From positions 1-64,000 of the forward strand of contig JBBAUA010000016.1 in the NCBI GenBank assembly GCA_040398465.1: a DNA stretch of 64,000 bases, given 5' to 3'. The position numbers were made by a program, and so were the translations under genes. This document shows, piece by piece, positions 44,255-53,036 of the stretch. This DNA is from UBA7672 sp040398465 (GTDB lineage Bacteria; Pseudomonadota; Alphaproteobacteria; Caulobacterales; Hyphomonadaceae). The notes beneath the pieces are model-generated. The model saw nothing but the letters and a program-made list of their open reading frames with translations, was not told where the DNA came from and did not search any database. Positions within the stretch are counted from its first letter, which is position 1, and each line of letters starts with the position of its first letter.

Positions 44255-44547
44255 GACCAAGCCGCGCCAACGCGCTCTCCCCCCCTCCCATCGTAGGCAT
44301 CCGCCAGCGCGTCAAGCGCCTGCGCCACCACGCCATGAACCTCGGCCTGCGAAATCCCGAAGCGCTTCTTCAGCGCCAGCAGCGACTCCGCCGCAACCTC
44401 CATCCGCAGCTCACGCTAACGCCTGGATCCCCGTCACTTTCCAGCGCCTCTGCCGCGGCGCGGCGACCGTCACAAATGCTTCGCAGAACGGGTGATAGAG
44501 CCATCCCGATATAGCGCGCCGGCCAGAAGGCCGAGGGAGCCCCGTCC
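44255..44547. other. Intergenic stretch before pstS
   Basis: No intact gene seen. The minus strand has a coding-like frame from an ATG at 44403 (MEVAAESLLALKKRFGISQA and on) that loses its sense where it runs antisense into sufE; it may be a fragment. A run of G/C-rich low-complexity bases lies at 44278-44290. This region should also hold the pst promoter. Confidence 0.35.
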
Positions 44548-45594
44548 GTGCTGATCCAGTTCGTCCGCCGCCTCAAACTGGCCCTGGCCGCAGCCGTGCT
44601 CGTCGCCATTCCGGCGCACGCGCAGGACATCACCGGCGCCGGCGCCACATTCCCCGCGCCGATCTATTCCAGCTGGGGCGAGGACTACGCAAAGGCCGGC
44701 GGCTCGCGCCTCAACTACCAGGCCCTCGGCTCGGGCGCGGGCGTCACGCAGATCATCAACCGCACCGTCGATTTCGGCGCCTCGGATTCGCCCGTCGCGC
44801 CCGAGCGGCTGGAGAAGGAACAGCTGCTGCAATTCCCCGCCGTCATCGGCGCCGTGGTGGTGATCGTGAACGTCCCCGGCGTCGACGGCACCAAGATCAA
44901 ACTCACCGGCGACGTGCTCGGCGAGATCTATGTCGGCCGCATCCGCCTCTGGGACGACCCGAAGATCACCGCTCTCAACCCGGGCCTCAAGCTGCCGAAG
45001 ATCCCGATCTCGCCCGCCTATCGCGCGGACTCGTCCGGCACCACCAGCATCTTCACCAAATACCTTTCGTCCGTGAGCCCCCTCTTCAAGGAGCGCACCG
45101 GCGCCGGCAACTCCGTCGCATGGCGCACCGGCCTTGGCGCTCCCGGCAATGCAGGCGTCGCCGCCGCCGTGAAGAACATCAAGGGCGGCATCGGGTACGT
45201 CGAATTCGCCTACGCAGCCGAGAACGGCATGCAGGCGCTGCAGCTCGCCAACGGCTCGGGCAAGTTCGTGACGCCCACCGTGCCCGGCTTCCTCCAAGCC
45301 GCCGAACAGGCCGACTGGGACAACGCCAAGAACATGGCCGCCACCATGCTCAACATGCCCGGCGACAATTCCTGGCCCATCGTCTCGGCCACCTACATCC
45401 TCGTGCCGCGCAACCCGAAGGACCCCGCCCGCACACAGAGCGTGCTGAAATATGTCGACTGGTCTTTCCGTAATGGCGCCGCCACTGCCGACCGCCTCCA
45501 CTACATCATGCTGCCCACCGCCGTGCAGGACCGCGTCCGCGCGCAATGGGCCACACTCGCTTCCGCCGGCAAGCCTCTCTGGCCGGCAAACTGA
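44548..45594 (+). CDS. pstS: Phosphate ABC transporter, substrate-binding protein
   Basis: A 348-residue periplasmic phosphate receptor with a signal peptide ending AHA. Motifs: ITGAGATFPAPIYSSW at the mature start, the phosphate-binding GSGAGVTQI and DFGASDSPV, and RADSSGTTSIFTKYL. The start is GTG at 44548, after GAGGGA. First gene of pstSCAB; pstC begins 7 bases after its stop. Confidence 0.96.
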   Translation: MLIQFVRRLKLALAAAVLVAIPAHAQDITGAGATFPAPIYSSWGEDYAKAGGSRLNYQALGSGAGVTQIINRTVDFGASDSPVAPERLEKEQLLQFPAVIGAVVVIVNVPGVDGTKIKLTGDVLGEIYVGRIRLWDDPKITALNPGLKLPKIPISPAYRADSSGTTSIFTKYLSSVSPLFKERTGAGNSVAWRTGLGAPGNAGVAAAVKNIKGGIGYVEFAYAAENGMQALQLANGSGKFVTPTVPGFLQAAEQADWDNAKNMAATMLNMPGDNSWPIVSATYILVPRNPKDPARTQSVLKYVDWSFRNGAATADRLHYIMLPTAVQDRVRAQWATLASAGKPLWPAN

Positions 45595-45601
45595 GGTCCC
45601 C

Positions 45602-46564
45602 ATGAACACCCCCGCCACCCCGGCGATCGGCGCCCGCAAGGTCCACCTCGGCGACACCACCTTCCGCATCAGCCTCTATGCGGCCGGCGCCGTTGTGGTG
45701 ATCGTGCTGCTCTCGATCCTCGCCATCATGTTCATGGGCGGCAAGCTCGCCTTCGACACGTTCGGCCTCGGCTTCATCTGGGGCACGGAGTGGAACCCCG
45801 TCACGCAGATCTACGGCGCGCTCCCCGCCATCACCGGCACGCTGGTCACCGCCATCCTGGCGCTCTGCATCGCATGGCCCATCGGCTTCGGCATCGCCTT
45901 CTTCCTCACCGAGATCTGTCCCGATAGAATCCGCACGCCCCTCGGCGTCGCGATCGAACTACTCGCGGCGGTGCCCTCCATCGTCTACGGCATGTGGGGC
46001 TTCTTCGTGCTCGCCCCCTTCATGTCGGAATACGTCCAGCCCTGGCTGACGCAGACCTTCCTCTGGATCCCGCCCATCGGCGACAGCTTCTTCTGGTTCA
46101 CCGCGCCGCCCATCGGCGTCGGCATGCTCACCGCATCTCTCATCCTCGCCGTGATGATCCTGCCCTTCATTGCCGCCACCACACGCGACGTGCTGCTCTC
46201 GACGCCGCAACTCCTGAAGGACGGCGCCTACGCCATGGGCGCAACCCGCTGGGAGGCGCTCACAGGCGTCGTCATCCCCGCCGTCCGCGGCTCGCTCTTC
46301 GGCGCTGTCTTTCTCGGCCTCGGCCGAGCCCTCGGTGAAACCATGGCCGTCGTCTTCGTCATCGGCAACGCCATCCGCATGCCCGACAGTCTCATGGCGC
46401 CTTCAGCGACAATCGCCTCCGTCGTCGCCAACAACTTCCCCGAAGCCGAACCCGGCACGCTCGACCTCGCCGTCCTGCTCGCCCTCGGCTTCATCCTGTT
46501 CGTCGTCTCCTTCGGCGTCCTCGCAGTCGCCCGTCTCCTCCTGCGTCAGGAGCGCATGTCGTGA
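45602..46564 (+). CDS. pstC: Phosphate ABC transporter permease PstC
   Basis: A 320-residue inner-membrane permease with six main spans. Typical segments are GALPAITGTLVTAILAL, the E.LAAVPSIVYGMWGFFVL loop, and the EAA-like ATRWEALTGVVIPA and GLGRALGETMAV that contact PstB. It forms the channel with PstA. Starts 7 bases after pstS and its stop overlaps the pstA GTG start by 4 bases, so translation is coupled. Confidence 0.96.
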   Translation: MNTPATPAIGARKVHLGDTTFRISLYAAGAVVVIVLLSILAIMFMGGKLAFDTFGLGFIWGTEWNPVTQIYGALPAITGTLVTAILALCIAWPIGFGIAFFLTEICPDRIRTPLGVAIELLAAVPSIVYGMWGFFVLAPFMSEYVQPWLTQTFLWIPPIGDSFFWFTAPPIGVGMLTASLILAVMILPFIAATTRDVLLSTPQLLKDGAYAMGATRWEALTGVVIPAVRGSLFGAVFLGLGRALGETMAVVFVIGNAIRMPDSLMAPSATIASVVANNFPEAEPGTLDLAVLLALGFILFVVSFGVLAVARLLLRQERMS

Positions 46565-47433
46565 AACAGCTCACCGCCGCCACCCGCGCCCGCTATTTCC
46601 GCCGCCAGCTTGTCGACCGCGTCATGGGCGGCCTTTGCATCGCCGCGGCCGGCGTCGGACTTATTCTTCTCGCGCTCATCCTCTGGATGCTTTTCTCGAA
46701 CGGCCTCGCCGGCCTGTCGCTGGATGTCTTCACGAAGCCGATGTCCCAGCCGGGCTCGGGCGGCGGCCTCGCCAACGCCATCGTCGGCTCGCTGCTTCAG
46801 GTCGGCGTCGGCGCCATGATCGGCGCGCCCCTCGGCATGATGGTCGGCGTCTACCTCTCCGAAGTCGGCAAGGAGTCGCGCTTCGCCTCCATCGTACGCT
46901 TCGTGAACGACATCCTGCTGTCCGCCCCGTCAGTCCTCATCGGCCTCTTCGTCTACCAGATCGCCGTGCTGCCCTTCGGCGGCTTCTCCGGCCTCGCCGG
47001 CGCGATCGCCCTCGCCCTCATCGCCATGCCGATCGTCGCCCGAACCACGGAAGACATCCTGCGCCTTGTCCCCCAGGCCTACCGCGATGGCGCCATAGCG
47101 CTGGGCAGCCGCGAGAACGAAGTCGTCCGCAAGGTCGTCCTCCCCGCAGCCTTCGGCGGCATCCTCACCGGCGTGCTTCTTGCCGTCGCGCGCATCGCCG
47201 GCGAAACCGCACCGCTCCTCTTCACCTCCCTCGGCAATGACATCTGGTCGACCGACATGACGCAGCCCATGGCCAGCCTGCCGATGGCCATCGTGCGCTA
47301 CTCCAACACACCCTACCCCGAATGGGTTTCGCTAGCCTGGACCGGCGCCATGCTGATCACCGTTGGCGTACTTGTCCTCAACATTGCTTCGCGCTTCTCC
47401 TACGCGGCCGTCGCCGGAAAGCAGGGGGGCTGA
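46561..47433 (+). CDS. pstA: Phosphate ABC transporter permease PstA
   Basis: A 290-residue permease, partner of PstC. It begins GTG in a GTGA overlap with the pstC stop, after AGGAG. Spans are clear; the PstA marks are NDILLSAPSVLIGLFVY, TTEDILRLVPQAYRDGAIAL and ARIAGETAPLLFTSLGN. Followed after one base by the pstB start. Confidence 0.96.
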   Translation: MKQLTAATRARYFRRQLVDRVMGGLCIAAAGVGLILLALILWMLFSNGLAGLSLDVFTKPMSQPGSGGGLANAIVGSLLQVGVGAMIGAPLGMMVGVYLSEVGKESRFASIVRFVNDILLSAPSVLIGLFVYQIAVLPFGGFSGLAGAIALALIAMPIVARTTEDILRLVPQAYRDGAIALGSRENEVVRKVVLPAAFGGILTGVLLAVARIAGETAPLLFTSLGNDIWSTDMTQPMASLPMAIVRYSNTPYPEWVSLAWTGAMLITVGVLVLNIASRFSYAAVAGKQGG

Positions 47434-47434
47434 T

Positions 47435-48301
47435 ATGGTCGCCGCCATGACCACCGAGACGCCTCAGCCCGCCGCACGCTCATCGCGCAGCACCCCCATG
47501 GCCGCGCCCACCGTCACGGCGTCCAGCGCCGCAGCCGCAGCAGCCCCCACGCGCATCCGCCTCGAACACATCAACGCCTTCTACGGCCAGAAGCAGGCCC
47601 TGTTCGACGTCAATCTCGACATCCCCGACAACACCGTCACCGCCTTCATCGGCGCCTCGGGCTGCGGCAAGTCCACACTGCTCCGCTGCCTCAACCGCAT
47701 GAACGACACCATCCCCGGCGCGCGCGTCGACGGCGCGATACAGATGGATGGCACCGACATCAACTCGCCCGGGATCGATCCCGTTCAGGTCCGCACGCGC
47801 ATCGGCATGGTGTTCCAGAAGCCGAACCCGTTCCCGATGTCGATCTATGACAACATCGCCTACGGCCCACGCGCCCACAAACTCTACGGCTCGAAAGCCG
47901 AGCTCGACGAACTCATCGAGAAATCCCTCCGCCGCGCCGCCCTCTGGGAAGAAGTGAAGGACCGCCTCAACAAGTCCGGCCTTGGCCTCTCCGGCGGCCA
48001 GCAGCAGCGCCTCGTCATCGCGCGCACGCTCGCCGTCTCGCCCGCCGTCATCCTGATGGACGAACCCTGCTCGGCCCTCGACCCCATCGCCACCGCGCAC
48101 ATCGAGGCGTTGATAGACCAGCTGCGCGAACACACCTGCATCGTCATCGTCACCCACTCAATGGCGCAGGCCGCCCGCGTCTCGCAACGCACGGCCTTCT
48201 TCCACATGGGCAAGCTGATCGAGTCCGGCCCCACCGACCAGATCTTCACCATGCCCAAGCTCGACCAGACGCAGGACTACATCACCGGCCGCTTCGGCTG
48301 A
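47435..48301 (+). CDS. pstB: Phosphate ABC transporter ATPase PstB
   Basis: A 288-residue ATPase that powers PstCA. Walker A GASGCGKST, Q-loop region MVFQKPNPFP, signature LSGGQQQRL, Walker B VILMDEP with CSALDP, and the switch His in VTHSM. The first 40 residues are an Ala/Ser/Thr/Pro-rich extension not found in short PstB proteins. Start at 47435, one base after the pstA stop, preceded by AGGGGGG. No phoU or phoB follows; the next gene is on the other strand. Confidence 0.96.
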   Translation: MVAAMTTETPQPAARSSRSTPMAAPTVTASSAAAAAAPTRIRLEHINAFYGQKQALFDVNLDIPDNTVTAFIGASGCGKSTLLRCLNRMNDTIPGARVDGAIQMDGTDINSPGIDPVQVRTRIGMVFQKPNPFPMSIYDNIAYGPRAHKLYGSKAELDELIEKSLRRAALWEEVKDRLNKSGLGLSGGQQQRLVIARTLAVSPAVILMDEPCSALDPIATAHIEALIDQLREHTCIVIVTHSMAQAARVSQRTAFFHMGKLIESGPTDQIFTMPKLDQTQDYITGRFG

Positions 48302-48339
48302 TCCGGGACGGCAGGCTCTCTCAACATCACCGCCGCTCT

Positions 48340-48366
48340 CCTCCTCCGCGCGCAGCGCGGGGGAGG
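48340..48366 (+). terminator. Hairpin after pst operon
   Basis: CCTCCTCCGCGC (48340-48351) pairs with GCGCGGGGGAGG (48355-48366) around a 3-base loop, twelve pairs with one G-T. It lies 39 bases past the pstB stop. There is no T tract, so it may act with Rho or protect the transcript end. Confidence 0.5.
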
Positions 48367-48515
48367 TAGCATGCCCGCATTTCGCGCATGACGGAGGGGG
48401 CAGCCGCAGGCTTGCTTTCAACGCACAGTCACGCGCGCCGCCCACATTCCCGGAAATTCAGAAAATCTTCCGGCTCACCCCGAAAGCACCTGCTTCCGGG
48501 ATCGCCCTCGCGCGC

Positions 48516-49040
48516 CTACCCCACAGCCCGGTCGCGCTCCACCATCGGCGCGCCCACATCGTTCGCCGGCGGATGGTTCAGCGGCCGCTTCGGCGTAGCG
48601 CCGGGAAGATACGCCGCCATCTTCTGCATCAGCTCGGCTGGCAAGCGCCGCGGCCGGCCATCGAGGCTGACGCAGATATTCTCAACCTGCGCCTCGAGGA
48701 TCAGTTCATTCCCCCGCATGATGATCTGCCGGCAGCCGATGCGCGCCCCGCGCGCGAGCTCGACCTGCGTCCGGATCTCCAGCCGGTCATCGATCCGCGC
48801 CGGCCGCACGAAGCGCAGGCCCAGCTCGGACACCATGAATGTCACCGGCGCGCCCGCAGACATCATCCGCGTATGGCTCGCCCCGATCGCCCGGATGAAT
48901 TCGGAACGCCCCCGCTCCAGGTACCGGACATAATTTGCATGATACACGACGCCGGAAAGGTCCGTGTCTTCATAGTAGATGCGGAGCGGCATCCTGTGCT
49001 CGCGCCCGTTGATGCGCCCGCACCCCGGGTCGGCATCCAT
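48516..49040 (-). CDS. ybgC: YbgC/FadM-type acyl-CoA thioesterase
   Basis: A 174-residue hot-dog-fold thioesterase. The signature YYEDTDLSGVVYHANYVRYL contains the catalytic Asp and His, and RSEFIRAIG and MSAGAPVTFMVSELGL follow as expected. Homologues hydrolyse acyl-CoA and often sit at the start of tol-pal operons; no tol gene is next to this copy. GGGAGGGGCGG before the ATG at 49040 supports this start, giving about 16 extra N-terminal residues. The C-terminal tail of 30 residues is also longer than usual. Confidence 0.88.
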   Translation of the reverse strand: MDADPGCGRINGREHRMPLRIYYEDTDLSGVVYHANYVRYLERGRSEFIRAIGASHTRMMSAGAPVTFMVSELGLRFVRPARIDDRLEIRTQVELARGARIGCRQIIMRGNELILEAQVENICVSLDGRPRRLPAELMQKMAAYLPGATPKRPLNHPPANDVGAPMVERDRAVG

Positions 49041-49168
49041 CCGCCCCTCCCATGTCCCCAGGCGCCCCCATCAGACGCCCGTCAGATTTGTGCAAGTTGC
49101 TTGCCGCCGCTTGACGGACTTCCGGCTGCGGCGGCAGATGCCGCTCCCGCCAGCAAGGAAAGAGCCCG

Positions 49169-49417
49169 ATGTCGCAAAAGGAAATGCGCCTCATCCCGAA
49201 GCCCCCGGCCGACGCCATCGTGCTAACGCCGGACGCGGGCAAGCTCGCCCTCGAAGGAAACGGCGGCGACACTTATCGCTGCGGGGCCTGCAAGACCCGC
49301 CTGATGGACAATGTCAGCCACATGGACGTCTTCCACGGCGAGCCCTTCGACGCCGTCAAATGCCCAAAATGCGGCAAGTTCAACGGCCTGCCGGAAGACG
49401 ACCACCACCATCATTGA
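49169..49417 (+). CDS. Small zinc-ribbon protein
   Basis: An 82-residue protein with two CxxC pairs (YRCGACKTRL and VKCPKCGKFN) spaced 26 residues apart, a zinc ribbon that could bind nucleic acid or protein. It ends in four His (DDHHHH), which could also hold metal. AAGGAAAGAGCC precedes the ATG. The first 35 residues are not diagnostic. No neighbour explains its task. Confidence 0.75.
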   Translation: MSQKEMRLIPKPPADAIVLTPDAGKLALEGNGGDTYRCGACKTRLMDNVSHMDVFHGEPFDAVKCPKCGKFNGLPEDDHHHH

Positions 49418-49531
49418 TGGATCGGCCGGGATTTTCGACAGGAGTCAGGTTCCACCCCCGATTCCTGTCTGTTCCCCCTCCGATTCCATCGCGTTTCCGC
49501 GTTCTGTGGATAAGCCGAGGCTGTGGATAGT

Positions 49532-50044
49532 TCAGGCCGGGACGAACTCCCGGTCCCGCCGCAGCAAAAGATCAACCCGCATCGCAGCCCGGTCCGGATC
49601 GACCGCAGCCTCCGCCGGCAGGTAGCGATCGTGGCACAGCACCATGTCCGCCTCGACGCCATTCGACGACAGCGGCAGACGCAGCCAGTAATGGATCGAC
49701 CCATCCTTCAGCCGCGTCGCGCCCGAAACCGGCGTCTCGCGCAGCAGTGAGCGCGTCGCCAGTTCAGCCCACATAGCCCCGCCCCGGCAGGCATCGATCT
49801 GGTCCGCCGTCTTGCCGCGCGCCTCGCCGCCGAAGATCGCCTGCAGCCCCGTGCCCGCCAGGCGGAAACGGAACTGCCCGCCGCCCTCGCAGCTCAGGAT
49901 CGAGACATACGCCAGCTCGCGATTGATTGCGGAGATATCGATATCCTCGCACGTGATGAAATTGCGTCCCCGCAACCGCTTGCGCCAGGATTCAAGCACC
50001 TTCGTCTGCCCCGATGGGGCAGCAGCTTCATGATCAAACGACAT
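49532..50044 (-). CDS. PAS domain protein (PAS_5 type)
   Basis: A 170-residue protein made of a single PAS-like domain of the alphaproteobacterial PAS_5 group: VLESWRKRLRGRNFITCEDI, then FRFRLAGTGLQAIFGGEARG and a beta-rich end. No kinase, cyclase or DNA-binding domain is attached. The family is thought to be sensory, but partners are unknown. GGGGGCTGAGA lies before the ATG at 50044. Confidence 0.82.
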   Translation of the reverse strand: MSFDHEAAAPSGQTKVLESWRKRLRGRNFITCEDIDISAINRELAYVSILSCEGGGQFRFRLAGTGLQAIFGGEARGKTADQIDACRGGAMWAELATRSLLRETPVSGATRLKDGSIHYWLRLPLSSNGVEADMVLCHDRYLPAEAAVDPDRAAMRVDLLLRRDREFVPA

Positions 50045-50377
50045 TCTCAGCCCCCTGGAATCAAATACGGAACGGACCGAAATCCGGCATCCGCAAAGAC
50101 TTCTGTTTTTGAACAGGATCCGTCAGGCCAGCCCGACCCCCGGATCTTTTACTGAGGGAGCCGCTCCCCGCAAACACACGCAACTCGAAGCGACTCAGTG
50201 ATTCGCACCACTGTCCCGTAGGGTGATTCGCTTCGCCGACTCAGGCAAGGGCCTTCGCGAACCAATTCTTCATATGCATCAACAAAGTCCAAACAGTGTG
50301 TCTTGTTACGGACACGACCCAAATGCTTGCGACTTGGAGTCATTCAAGAAATGGCGCCCCAGGAACGAGCGCGGACG
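50045..50377. other. Intergenic stretch between PAS and MucR genes
   Basis: About 330 bases with lower GC than the genes around it. I see two 8-base direct repeats (TGATTCGC near 50191 and 50223; CGACTCAG near 50183 and 50237) but no convincing gene or terminator. It may hold the PAS gene promoter or a small RNA; nothing proves it. Confidence 0.35.
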
Positions 50378-50788
50378 CTACTTCTTCATCAACCCGAGGC
50401 CCATCTTGCGGGCAAGGTCGGAGCGCTGTTTCGCATAGGCTGGCGCCACCATTGGATAGTCGGCCGCCAGACCCCACTTCTCGCGATACTCCTCCGGCGA
50501 CATGTCATACCGCGTGCGCAGGTGGCGCTTCAGCGACTTGAACTTCTTCCCGTCCTCCAGACAAACGATGTGATCGTCCGTCACAGACTTCTTCACCGAA
50601 ACAGCCGGCTTCAACTCCACCCGCGGCTCGGCGGCCGGCGCACCCTGGATTTCGGCCAGCGTTGCATGCACCCGCTCGATCAGCCGGGGCAAGTCCACGA
50701 CAGGGACGGTATTGTGCGCCACATAGGCGGAGACAATATCCGAGGTGAGTTCGATAAGACTAGACCCGGGCCGTGCTTCCGTATCCAT
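50378..50788 (-). CDS. MucR family transcriptional regulator
   Basis: A 136-residue Ros/MucR zinc-finger regulator. The N-terminal helix pair (LTSDIVSAYVAHNTVPVVDL) is the oligomerisation part; the DNA-binding part has DDHIVCLEDGKKFKSLKRHL and RTRYDMSPEEYREKWGL. Only one Cys is in the finger core, as in MucR/Ros proteins that use CLEDGK.F..L..HL. MucR proteins act as H-NS-like silencers of AT-rich promoters and cell-cycle genes in alphaproteobacteria. The ATG at 50788 matches the family; a TTG lies 6 bases upstream. Confidence 0.93.
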   Translation of the reverse strand: MDTEARPGSSLIELTSDIVSAYVAHNTVPVVDLPRLIERVHATLAEIQGAPAAEPRVELKPAVSVKKSVTDDHIVCLEDGKKFKSLKRHLRTRYDMSPEEYREKWGLAADYPMVAPAYAKQRSDLARKMGLGLMKK

Positions 50789-50923
50789 CTGCAACGTTGC
50801 TTCCCGACAGGTTGAATCACTTTGTTCAACGCCATTACTGCAAGGATACTGTGTGAGTTCACGAAGTCTGTAAATGCCGTCCTGAACAGACGCGCACTAT
50901 TGTGAGAACTTCAGGCGCGGCTG

Positions 50924-52711
50924 CTAGCCGAACAGGGAAATCGCCAGGACAACGCCCAGTATTGCGAGGCTGAGGAGAGCGGTCGCGCTTAGCGGAACCC
51001 TGGCCGCGACCCAGCCCTGCGGTCCGAAGACCTGCCGGGCCGCCAGCTGCACCGATCCGCCAAGGGCCGCAGCCGCATGGGACAGACCCCGCCCGGCCCC
51101 GCCCGCGAACTTGCCGACAGTGCGAGCCATCACGTGCCAGCCCCGCCGCCACAACCACTCAACATCGATGATCAGCCCTGGCTGTTCAGCCGGATACCAG
51201 CGCCGCCACTGCAACAGCATGAAGGCCAGCGTCGCGAACACCAGAAGCTGCAATTGCTGCAGCACATGCCCCACCGTCCACAACTCGGTCGCGAGATAAT
51301 CCAGCGCTACGTCCTGATACGGCAGGAACTGGTAGAGCCAGGCGGGTGATACGCCGACCAGAATGCACAACGCCGCCGCCGACCCCATGGCGAGCAGCAT
51401 GTTGAACGGCGCCTCCTGCGGGCGCTTGCCGCTGTCATGACTGAAGAAGGCGAAGTACGGGATCTTGATCCCCGAATGCTCAAGCACGCCGGCAGACGCG
51501 AACAGCAGCATGATCCACACGACAAACAGCGCCGGGTCCGCATGCGAAGCCGACATCACCATCGACTTCGCGACAAAGCCCGAGAACAGCGGCAGCGCCG
51601 AAATCGATGCCGCGCCGACAAGACAGAACAACGTCGTCCACGGCATCGTCCGATGCAGCCCGCCGAGCTCGCTGGCCTTCGTCGTGCCCGTCCGGTAGAG
51701 TACTGCCCCCATGCTCATGAAGAGCAGCGCCTTGTACATTATGTGCGCAAACGCATGCGCCGCCGCACCGTTGACCGCCAGCTGCGTGCCAATGCCGACA
51801 GCGCACACCATGAAGCCGACCTGGTTGTTGAGGCTGTAGGCCAGCACTTTGCGCAGGTCATTCTCGATAACCGCAAAGAAGACCGGGAACACGGTCATCA
51901 CCGCGCCGATCCAGATCAGCCAGTCCAGCCCCGCGAAGTAACGCGCCAGCGCATAGACGGCGAGCTTGGTCGTGAAGGCCGAGAGCACGACAGCACCGGT
52001 CTCTGAGGCGCGCGGATAGGAATCCTGCAGCCAGTTGTGAACCATCGGGAACGCCGCCTTGATCCCGAACCCTGCAAGGATCAGCACCGCCCCCGGCGCA
52101 TTGATGTCCATCACGCCGACAGGCAGCCCTGCCTGGCTTGGCGCGATCAACGCGAACTGCGTGTCCCCCGTCGCCGACGCGTACATGCAGATGCCCGCCA
52201 GCACGAGCATGCCCGAACTGACCTGGAAGACGAGATAGCGCACGGCCGCCCGCACGCTCTCCGGCGCGCGCGGCGCGAGGATCTGGAAAACCGACGCAAT
52301 CGCCGTCAGCTCCCATGCGATGAACAGGCTGATCAGGTCGCCGACGAAGACCGCCGTCACCGACGCGCCCGCATACAGCATCGCTGTTGAATCCTGCAGC
52401 GCATCGCGCCGATGCAGCGAGTAAACGCCCACCATCGCTGCCGCGATGATGAAGGCGAGACCGAACACGAAGGACAGACTGTCCGGTCGATACAGCACCA
52501 GATCCAGTCCAAGGAACTGCACGGTCTGCAGGTCGATGCTCAGCCCCTCGGCCGAGATCAGCGCGATCAGGGCTACCAGCGGCCCGCCCACCATCAGGAT
52601 GGCGCGCGAAGCAACGTCCCGCGCAAACGGCAACATCAGCGCAGCGGCGAGGATGAAAAACCCCGGATTGGTGTTGGCCAGGAAGTCGGCGAGGCGCTCA
52701 ATCGTCACCAC
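50924..52711 (-). CDS. Mrp-type antiporter D-like subunit (third copy)
   Basis: A 595-residue proton-translocating membrane subunit of the NuoN/MrpD group with about 14 spans and an extra C-terminal extension of 100 residues. Key residues are visible: Glu in FIAWELTAI (span 5) and Lys in GFGIKAAFPMVHNWL (span 7), plus the Lys of IENDLRKVLAYSLNNQ. Last gene of the operon, overlapping the small membrane gene by 14 bases. It differs from the other two D-like subunits in length and C-terminus. Confidence 0.9.
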   Translation of the reverse strand: MVTIERLADFLANTNPGFFILAAALMLPFARDVASRAILMVGGPLVALIALISAEGLSIDLQTVQFLGLDLVLYRPDSLSFVFGLAFIIAAAMVGVYSLHRRDALQDSTAMLYAGASVTAVFVGDLISLFIAWELTAIASVFQILAPRAPESVRAAVRYLVFQVSSGMLVLAGICMYASATGDTQFALIAPSQAGLPVGVMDINAPGAVLILAGFGIKAAFPMVHNWLQDSYPRASETGAVVLSAFTTKLAVYALARYFAGLDWLIWIGAVMTVFPVFFAVIENDLRKVLAYSLNNQVGFMVCAVGIGTQLAVNGAAAHAFAHIMYKALLFMSMGAVLYRTGTTKASELGGLHRTMPWTTLFCLVGAASISALPLFSGFVAKSMVMSASHADPALFVVWIMLLFASAGVLEHSGIKIPYFAFFSHDSGKRPQEAPFNMLLAMGSAAALCILVGVSPAWLYQFLPYQDVALDYLATELWTVGHVLQQLQLLVFATLAFMLLQWRRWYPAEQPGLIIDVEWLWRRGWHVMARTVGKFAGGAGRGLSHAAAALGGSVQLAARQVFGPQGWVAARVPLSATALLSLAILGVVLAISLFG

Positions 52712-53036
52712 CGGCCTCCCCGCTTCGCTTCTCGTAATAGTCTTCCGGCCGCCGCAGCATCTTCCCGAGAGGCCAGCCGCTCAGCACAGCAAACGAAAAG
52801 GCGATGAATCCGAACGCACCTTGAAAACCGGGAACCTTGGTAACGTCCTTCACAGGACTGACGGACAGCAACATCTCGATCCCGATCAGCGCCAGACCGG
52901 CGATGGCAAGCGCCCAGGTAAAGACCTTGGCGAAGAGCGGCGTCCGCATCCACGAGAACAGCAACACCGACAGCGGATGCTCGCCCGACTCGCCAAGAAC
53001 AGGCTCGCTGCGAGCAGGATCCTTTTCATCGCTCAT
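52698..53036 (-). CDS. Small two-span membrane protein in mrp operon
   Basis: A 112-residue protein with a charged N-terminal tail, two membrane spans (about 37-58 and 70-92) and a charged C-terminus ending EAGGDD. I recognise no family. It starts in an ATGA overlap with the second D-like gene and overlaps the third by 14 bases, so it is almost surely an accessory part of the antiporter or coupled to it. Confidence 0.78.
   Translation of the reverse strand: MSDEKDPARSEPVLGESGEHPLSVLLFSWMRTPLFAKVFTWALAIAGLALIGIEMLLSVSPVKDVTKVPGFQGAFGFIAFSFAVLSGWPLGKMLRRPEDYYEKRSGEAGGDD

Noticed and set aside
44240..44403. Minus-strand frame starting MEVAAESLLALKKRFG
   Set aside because: The first 45 residues look protein-like, but there is no stop before it runs antisense into sufE and no family is recognised; kept only as a note in the intergenic entry.
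44467..44484. Possible Pho box upstream of pstS
   Set aside because: The first half (CCGTCAC) matches CTGTCAT-like sequence, but the second half at the 11-base spacing does not.
50149..50343. A 64-codon minus-strand frame between the PAS and MucR genes
   Set aside because: No ribosome binding site, no signal or domain, and composition unlike neighbouring genes.
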